DNA from: Bacillota bacterium
GTDB taxonomy: Bacteria; Bacillota; Clostridia; Acetivibrionales; Acetivibrionaceae
DNA length: 64,000 nt
NCBI GenBank assembly: GCA_023421115.1
Contig: JAEZUI010000026.1
Location: 62,001 to 126,000, forward strand
Reading direction: 5' to 3'
Program-made: the position numbers and the translations under genes
In this document: positions 58,931 to 64,000 of the stretch, piece by piece
How the letters are laid out: every line of letters starts with the position of its first letter
Position numbering within the stretch: the stretch's first letter is position 1
The notes under the pieces: model-generated
Seen by the model: the letters and a program-made list of their open reading frames with translations, nothing else
Told to the model about the DNA's origin: nothing
Database searches by the model: none

Positions 58931-59806
58931 CTAATCTTCAAGTTGCTTCAACTCGTCAATATTTATCCCCGGCTCTAAGTCATCCTCATTTACAACATCC
59001 TTAATTATCTTTACCTGACTCGCATTGTATATCTTCAAATCAGTCTCATTACCTTTGTCAAGTTTTACTTTTATTAATTCCTTAAGCAAACTTATTCCCA
59101 TTACAATGCCCTGACCGTCGGGAGTCTCAACTATAGCACCCTCTTTAGGCACACGGGTTATAATTTCCTCATAGGCATCCTGCTCGTATTTCAGACAGCA
59201 CATCAATCTTCCGCATGCACCGGATATTTTTGTAGGGTTTAATGACAAACCTTGCTCCTTAGCCATCTTTATAGAAACAGGCTGAAAATCGCCCAAAAAG
59301 GCGTTGCAACACAAAACCCTTCCACACACGCCAAGGCCACCCATCATTTTTGCTTCGTCTCTAACACCTATCTGACGAAGTTCGATTCTAGTCCTGAAAA
59401 CCGATGCAAGGTCTTTTACCAGTTCCCTGAAATCTACTCTTCCATCGGCAGTAAAGTAAAATAACACTTTATTGTTATCAAAGGTATATTCTACGTCTAT
59501 CAGCTTCATTTCGAGCTTATGATCATTTATCTTTTGTAAGCATATATCAAAAGCTTCTTTTTCTTTTCTAGAGTTTTCCTCAAAGTGCTTTTTGTCTTCC
59601 TCATCCGCTACCCTTATAACCTTTTTTAGGGGGGCAACTATTTGCTCCTCAGGAACATCTGTATTTGGAACAACAACAAGTCCAAATTCAATTCCTCTTG
59701 CTGTTTCTACAATGACATTTTCATTTAACTCTATATTGAACTCGCCAGGATCAAAATAATAAATTTTACCGGCTCTTTTAAATCTTACTCCAACCACCTT
59801 TACCAT
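58931..59806 (-). CDS. ricT: PSP1 domain protein RicT (YaaT)
   Basis: 291 residues. The PSP1 core spans about 55-200, with VEYTFDNNKVLFYFTADGRVDFRELVKDLASVFRTRIELRQIGVRDEAKMMGG. Two Cys clusters, CGRVLCCN and ACGRLMCC, provide ligands for the iron-sulfur cluster described for the RicT-containing complex. In Bacillus RicT acts with RicA and RicF on RNase Y specificity, sporulation and competence. The C-terminal acidic tail is short. It lies 5 bases after the holB stop in a tight operon. Confidence 0.95.
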   Translation of the reverse strand: MVKVVGVRFKRAGKIYYFDPGEFNIELNENVIVETARGIEFGLVVVPNTDVPEEQIVAPLKKVIRVADEEDKKHFEENSRKEKEAFDICLQKINDHKLEMKLIDVEYTFDNNKVLFYFTADGRVDFRELVKDLASVFRTRIELRQIGVRDEAKMMGGLGVCGRVLCCNAFLGDFQPVSIKMAKEQGLSLNPTKISGACGRLMCCLKYEQDAYEEIITRVPKEGAIVETPDGQGIVMGISLLKELIKVKLDKGNETDLKIYNASQVKIIKDVVNEDDLEPGINIDELKQLED

Positions 59807-59811
59807 TATAT

Positions 59812-60795
59812 CTACTCCTCCTGAAGTTTCATCAGCATAACCTCTATAACTAATTGATAATTGGCATTCTGTTTTATATTTCTACGTGTATCTTCAATTG
59901 CAGCGATATTTTTAATAAGTTTATCTATTTCAAACCCATCCACATTACCTAATATAATATCCTTTTTATCTGAATTAATCAATATATTTTCATTCCCAGT
60001 CTTTTTAGTAATTAGCAAATCCCTATAAAAAATAAGCATTATATCCAGTATTGAATCTATATTATCTTTATTTTCTTCAAAAAAGCTATAAACATCAAAA
60101 ATGTCTATAAGCTTTGAGTTTCTCAACCTTAGTATAACTTCTATAGCTTTGTCCCTATTTATTCTAAAATCTTCAGACTCAACCAACTCAATTGCCTTCC
60201 CAGGAACTCCATCGGCATAGGAAACAATAAAATCAATACCTGACAATTCGTCTCCTTTTATTTTTTGAATGCAGGTTTTTACTTCCTCATCGGTATTTTT
60301 CCTAAAATTATATAAAATGCTCCTAGATCTTATAGTTTCTAAAAGGCTATTAGTATTTGCGGCAGTCAAAATTATAACTGCATATCCGGGAGGCTCTTCT
60401 AAAGTCTTAAGCAGACAATTCTGCGCCTGTACAGTCATCTTGTCTGCTTCTGCAATCAAATATACTTTTTTTGCCGCATATAACGGTCTAATGGAGATAT
60501 CCTGCTGCATTCTTCTGATATCGTCAACACTTATACTTGTACCCTCTGCCTCTACAACATAAAAATCCGGATTTGTACAGCTTTCAAAAAGCCGACAAGA
60601 CTGACAGCTTTCACATCGGGTAAAAGAATTGCGCTCAGCACAAAGAAGGGCTGCAGCAAAAATCTTTGCAACCATCCTTTTACCGATCCCCTCAGGCCCT
60701 GCAAAAATATAAGCATGTCTTGAGGAATCATCCTTTAATACAGCCTTTAAAGCATTTACAATTTCATTTTGTCCAATAATATCGCTAAAATTCAC
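59812..60795 (-). CDS. holB: DNA polymerase III delta-prime subunit
   Basis: 327 residues from a GTG (60795) preceded by GGGGTG; an ATG four codons earlier lacks a ribosome site. AAA+ clamp-loader features are present: FSDIIGQNEIVNALKAVL, P-loop GPEGIGKRMVAK, zinc-type Cys cluster CESCQSC with C52-like upstream Cys, EADKMTVQAQNCLLKTLEEPP (the SRC-like region) and TRSRS-equivalent IRSRSILYNF. It works in loading the beta clamp. The tail after residue 210 is variable. Operon tmk-yaaR-holB-ricT as in Bacillus. Confidence 0.94.
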   Translation of the reverse strand: MNFSDIIGQNEIVNALKAVLKDDSSRHAYIFAGPEGIGKRMVAKIFAAALLCAERNSFTRCESCQSCRLFESCTNPDFYVVEAEGTSISVDDIRRMQQDISIRPLYAAKKVYLIAEADKMTVQAQNCLLKTLEEPPGYAVIILTAANTNSLLETIRSRSILYNFRKNTDEEVKTCIQKIKGDELSGIDFIVSYADGVPGKAIELVESEDFRINRDKAIEVILRLRNSKLIDIFDVYSFFEENKDNIDSILDIMLIFYRDLLITKKTGNENILINSDKKDIILGNVDGFEIDKLIKNIAAIEDTRRNIKQNANYQLVIEVMLMKLQEE

Positions 60796-60818
60796 ATTAC
60801 ACCCCATATTTAAATAAA

Positions 60819-61271
60819 TTACAGAGAAATATCCAGAACCAATCCCCTTATATCCTCTATTCTCTGCAAAATTTTAATATTATCCTTTTCTGCACTCAGT
60901 ACATCTTTTGTAAGTTCTTCAAGCTCTGAATTGATCTTTTTTACAGTAGCATATACTCTATGTCTTCCTCTTCGGTCAATAAAGCTTTCCTTTGAAAACT
61001 TCTGGGAATTATTTAGAGTTTCATCCAAAAACTCGCTTATAAGCTTTTTATACACTTTTAATTCCCTTAAATCTACCTTTTTCCCAAGCTTTTCACCCTG
61101 GTCGGTAATCTGGTTAATCAAATACTTGATTCGCTCTTCAACATTGTGCTTTTCTACTTTTCTAAGCTGACTATAGAATGCATTGCCGTTAACATCCGAG
61201 GGTTTCTTTTGTTCCCCACTCAACACCTCAGCTACACTCGCTGAACTGTTCAAACCGTCTCTTATTTTCAT
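60819..61271 (-). CDS. yaaR: YaaR family protein (DUF327)
   Basis: 150 residues, essentially all DUF327: FYSQLRKVEKHNVEERIKYLINQITDQGEKLGKKVDLRELKVYKKLISEFLDETLNNSQKFSKESFIDRRGRHRVYATVKKINSELEELTKDVL. All helical. Function unknown; it is a syntenic neighbour of holB and tmk across Firmicutes. GAGAGGTG precedes the ATG. YaaQ, a cyclic-di-AMP-binding PII-like protein located next to it in Bacillus, is missing here. Confidence 0.95.
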   Translation of the reverse strand: MKIRDGLNSSASVAEVLSGEQKKPSDVNGNAFYSQLRKVEKHNVEERIKYLINQITDQGEKLGKKVDLRELKVYKKLISEFLDETLNNSQKFSKESFIDRRGRHRVYATVKKINSELEELTKDVLSAEKDNIKILQRIEDIRGLVLDISL

Positions 61272-61401
61272 AAAGCACCTCTCAAATACTCCAACATTTT
61301 GCTTTAACGTATAAGAACAACATAAACCTTTCTTTATGTTATATCGGCATTATTCTTTAGTTATTATACCATAAAATCAGTTCCGGTAATTTCAGCTTTA
61401 A

Positions 61402-62103
61402 TCACAACAGGCTTTTGCTTTTACTTATTAAGGCATTGGTATTAAGGTATAAATATATCTCTTCATGTATCTGCTCAATTGATTTAATTTTACCATTTTC
61501 AACACACTCAATCCTTATCCAGTTATACTTTTCAGCGATTTCCCTAGAGTTATTATACGAGGCCCTTAGATAATCAAAATCTTTCTCATGAATATCCTTT
61601 TGAGCCTCCCCTGTAATTTTGTTGTTTCTAGTTTCCATTAACCTTATACTATACTCAGGTGGCATATCCAAAAAGAAAACATAATCAGGGGTAGGTAGTC
61701 CAAACTTAACAAACTCTAAGTCCCATAGCCAATTTAAATATTCACTTTTTTGATTTGGGTTGGAAATTTTAGCTCCTTGGTGAACCATGTTAGAAGTTAC
61801 ATACCTATCGGCAATAATAATGCTGCCGTCAATGTATAATTGTTCCCATTCTTTTTTGAAAGAAGCAAATCTATCAACTGCATAAAAAGTCGAAGCAACA
61901 TAAGGACTTACATCGCTAGCAGAGCCTCCAAATTCTCCATTCAAATACATTTTTACAAGCGCAGATGAATCGCTCTTATAATTGGGAAAATCTATCTTTG
62001 TTACATTATATTTTTCATTTACAAGCCTACTATAAAGCATCTCTGTTTGAGTAGCTTTCCCACTTGAATCGCTACCTTCAATAATTATTAAAGCACCTTT
62101 CAT
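61402..62103 (-). CDS. tmk: Thymidylate kinase-family deoxynucleotide kinase
   Basis: 233 residues from the ATG at 62103 with GGAGG 5 bases upstream; 15 upstream in-frame codons are excluded. The P-loop is EGSDSSGKATQTEML and the DR motif ADRYVTSNMVHQG. The LID region around NNKITGEAQKDIHEKDFDYLR is relatively basic-poor. TMP kinase makes dTDP from dTMP. The P-loop (SSGKAT instead of the common GxGKST) and length (about 20 residues more than Bacillus Tmk) place it in a divergent clostridial subgroup, so substrate breadth may differ. MITE copy D overlaps the promoter region. Confidence 0.9.
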   Translation of the reverse strand: MKGALIIIEGSDSSGKATQTEMLYSRLVNEKYNVTKIDFPNYKSDSSALVKMYLNGEFGGSASDVSPYVASTFYAVDRFASFKKEWEQLYIDGSIIIADRYVTSNMVHQGAKISNPNQKSEYLNWLWDLEFVKFGLPTPDYVFFLDMPPEYSIRLMETRNNKITGEAQKDIHEKDFDYLRASYNNSREIAEKYNWIRIECVENGKIKSIEQIHEEIYLYLNTNALISKSKSLL

Positions 62104-62137
62104 TTTGGCCTCCAAATATAGATAATTATGTGGATAA

Positions 62138-62230
62138 GGGCATTTCAAAAAATGAGCTATATAATATTTAGGTCATAAAGCCATCAAAATTTTTGGAATG
62201 GCGATTGATCAGTTGTTTTTTGGGATTACC
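62138..62230 (+). repeat. MITE-like repeat, diverged copy D
   Basis: 93 bp from GGGCATTTC to TGGGATTACC with TAA on both sides, as in the other copies when oriented alike. It aligns along its length with copies A-C. It sits immediately upstream of the tmk ribosome site, between tmk and yaaO. Confidence 0.75.
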
Positions 62231-62291
62231 TAAACACTTATAATTATTTCATTATAATATTTCAGCTTACTGTTTTCAAACTTTATATAAC

Positions 62292-63644
62292 TTAAGCTAG
62301 GATTTCAATTTCCCAATCATCTGTTACTCCGTTTACAGTTCCTCCGGCTTCAATGATTTTAGTTATATATTCAACTGTCTCTAGAGTAATAGACTCGCCT
62401 GGGCATATTACTGGAACACCTGGGGGGTAAGGCGTTATTATGCTTTTACTTACTTTGCCAACAGACTCTGTGAGCTTTCTTTTTTCACACTTAGATTGCA
62501 TTACTTTATCTGGCGAAACTGCTTGGGGAGGTATTATGACTTCTTTAATATTAATATCAGTGAGTTTTGTTGAATTTTTGAATTGCTTATCAATTTCATT
62601 TAAGGCTAAGTATAGAGTTTCAAACTCTTTTCTTCCGTCAGCTACAGTGGTAATGCAGACTATGTTGTATAAATCAGACATTTCAACTTGAATATTGAAA
62701 TGATTTCTTAGCATTTTTTCTATAAAGAAACCGGTCTTACCAGTATTTTTGACATTAACAACGAGCCTAGTTTTATCTATATGTTCGGATAATAAAGGAT
62801 GCATAGACATAATTTTAAAACCGGTATTTTCGTAGAGCATTCTCTCAAACCGGTTGACTTCATTCAATAAATTCTCTATCAGTTCACTCCCGTAATTCCC
62901 CATTATTGCCCTTGCTATATCCAAAAAGGCCATAATTATATACGACGGACTTGACGTTTGAATTAAGCGCAACACAAAACTAACCTTGTCTATATCAACC
63001 CGGGTTCCCTTTATATGGATATATGCTCCTTGAGTCAATGCGGGCAGTGTTTTATGGGCACTTTGAATACAAACATCAGCACCCCCATCCAATGCACAAC
63101 AAGGAAGCCTCGATGAAAACTTTAAATGAGCTCCATGAGCTTCATCAACTATTAAAAGTTTATTATAGGAGTGAACCACATCAGAAATTGAACCAATGTC
63201 TGAACATAAGCCATAGTAATTTGGACGTGTTACAACAACTCCAATTGCGTCAGGATTATTTTTAATCGCCTGCTCAACAGTTGAAGGTAACATTAATGAA
63301 GACACACCAAATAAACTGTCATATTCCGGTGCTATGTAAATCGGCGTAACCGAAGCGAGCATCATTGCACCAATGACCGATTTGTGACAATCCCTTGAAA
63401 CTATCAACCTGTCTCCCGGTTTGCACAAGCCTAAAATAGCTGCATGCACACCACAAGTCGATCCATTCACCAAAAAAGAAGTATAATCAGCTCCAAAAGC
63501 CTTTGCTGCGAGGTCTTGTGCTTCTTTTATAACACCATGCGGGAAATGAAGATTATCAAGCCCAGGAATTTCAGTCATATCAAGTAGATGTAAATCATTT
63601 AAAAACCTGTCGGGTATGCCTTTTCCGAGCTTATGCCCAGGCAT
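62292..63644 (-). CDS. yaaO: YaaO-type Orn/Lys/Arg decarboxylase-family PLP enzyme
   Basis: At least 450 residues. Fold-type I PLP enzyme: MPGHKLGKGIPD, LVNGSTCGVHAAILGLCKPGDRLIVSRDCHKSV, LLIVDEAHGAHL and the PLP lysine in QSAHKTLPALTQGA. The C-domain has PYPPGVPVICPGE. The ATG at 63644 is inside the conserved 'PFHMPGHK' motif. Coding-like sequence (TIDNIYSPIFNALRKYAKSRPIPFH) continues upstream to about 63716 without any ATG, GTG or TTG. An AGGGGGA lies 7 bases before an ATA. The real start is thus unresolved. Likely role: amino-acid decarboxylation or polyamine metabolism. It precedes tmk as in Bacillus. Confidence 0.88.
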   Translation of the reverse strand: MPGHKLGKGIPDRFLNDLHLLDMTEIPGLDNLHFPHGVIKEAQDLAAKAFGADYTSFLVNGSTCGVHAAILGLCKPGDRLIVSRDCHKSVIGAMMLASVTPIYIAPEYDSLFGVSSLMLPSTVEQAIKNNPDAIGVVVTRPNYYGLCSDIGSISDVVHSYNKLLIVDEAHGAHLKFSSRLPCCALDGGADVCIQSAHKTLPALTQGAYIHIKGTRVDIDKVSFVLRLIQTSSPSYIIMAFLDIARAIMGNYGSELIENLLNEVNRFERMLYENTGFKIMSMHPLLSEHIDKTRLVVNVKNTGKTGFFIEKMLRNHFNIQVEMSDLYNIVCITTVADGRKEFETLYLALNEIDKQFKNSTKLTDINIKEVIIPPQAVSPDKVMQSKCEKRKLTESVGKVSKSIITPYPPGVPVICPGESITLETVEYITKIIEAGGTVNGVTDDWEIEILA

Positions 63645-63750
63645 ATGGAATGGAATCGGCCTTGATTTCGCGTACTTCCTTAATGCGTTAAATATTGGAG
63701 AATAAATGTTGTCTATGGTTCTTCCCCCTAAAGAAAAACAAAGGATTTAT

Positions 63751-63933
63751 TTATTTTTCTATCAACCAAACTGAAGTAATTCTATGTGCAGGGAACATGT
63801 CCTGAACTATCTGTCTTGCTTCTTTAATGTTTGCTGCACCAACTTCTTCAATCTCCTTTGTGTCAAACTTAGAACAGTTTTTCTTTTCTGTGTGCCAAAC
63901 ACGGTACACTTTTTTTCTAGCTTTTTCTTGCAT
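63751..63933 (-). CDS. Hypothetical protein, 60 aa
   Basis: A small basic protein: MQEKARKKVYRVWHTEKKNCSKFDTKEIEEVGAANIKEARQIVQDMFPAHRITSVWLIEK. It has a predicted beta-alpha-beta-like pattern (KVYRVWHTEK, then helix, then ITSVWLIEK). GAGGT lies 7 bases before the ATG. Family not recognised. It immediately precedes yaaO and is probably cotranscribed. Confidence 0.65.
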   Translation of the reverse strand: MQEKARKKVYRVWHTEKKNCSKFDTKEIEEVGAANIKEARQIVQDMFPAHRITSVWLIEK

Positions 63934-64000
63934 TTTACTACCTCTTACAATTAGTACTTTAATATAATTATAACACTAGTTAGAAAAAATTACATTGTTT

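Overview
The window comes from a low-GC, endospore-forming, cellulolytic clostridium of the cellulosome-producing Acetivibrio/Hungateiclostridium type. The evidence is an alpha/beta-type SASP, spmA-spmB and small spore-type proteins; a GH48 exocellulase and a GH53 galactanase, each ending in a two-repeat dockerin; a sigI-rsgI pair whose anti-sigma factor carries a CBM3; and many proteins with copper-amine-oxidase-like stalk domains. Genus placement is inference from gene content, not from a marker-gene comparison. Most genes lie on the minus strand.

Layout. 1-1.6 kb holds small proteins (PC4-like, DUF378, a 48-aa ORF, SASP). 1.6-12.6 kb holds housekeeping and secreted genes: a non-catalytic multi-CBM protein, yebC, an orphan histidine kinase, a CoA-binding protein, a YigZ-like protein, signal peptidase I, a degenerate Nudix protein, hflX with an extra N-terminal domain, and a GH18 protein. 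12.6-13.3 kb is gene-free but structured, with a long inverted repeat, a perfect LexA-type box and an RNA-like fold. 13.3-19.2 kb has a tandem stalk-domain protein, dut, a U32 peptidase, an alkaline-phosphatase-superfamily enzyme and zapA. 19.5-24.7 kb is the cellulase cluster sigI-rsgI(CBM3)-cel48. 25-34.2 kb is a membrane-microdomain locus: a YqiJ-like protein, a YqiK-like flotillin and a 1675-aa AAA+ ATPase, with PspC and a coiled-coil membrane protein nearby. Then come recQ, a DUF2294-DUF4914-DUF2294 group, the GH53 gene, a BI-1 protein, and DUF975-flotillin-NfeD, a second microdomain locus. 46-64 kb carries a block colinear with the Bacillus yaaO-ksgA region: yaaO, tmk, yaaR, holB, ricT, a small ferredoxin, trmN6, rsmI, abrB, spmA, spmB, metG, tatD, a Met-rich repeat protein, yabE and rsmA.

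Shared logic. RsgI is expected to read extracellular polysaccharide through its CBM3 and release SigI. A SigI-like promoter and a 22-bp perfect palindrome lie upstream of cel48, so sensing and the major cellulase gene appear physically linked. The two flotillin loci suggest investment in membrane organisation. The most unusual of these is the flotillin operon with a giant AAA+ ATPase.

Dispersed non-coding repeats are prominent. A MITE-like element of about 95-100 bp has four full copies, two of them identical, plus several fragments. A composite multi-hairpin element occurs about three times between genes. No rRNA, tRNA, CRISPR array or intact insertion sequence was recognised by eye.
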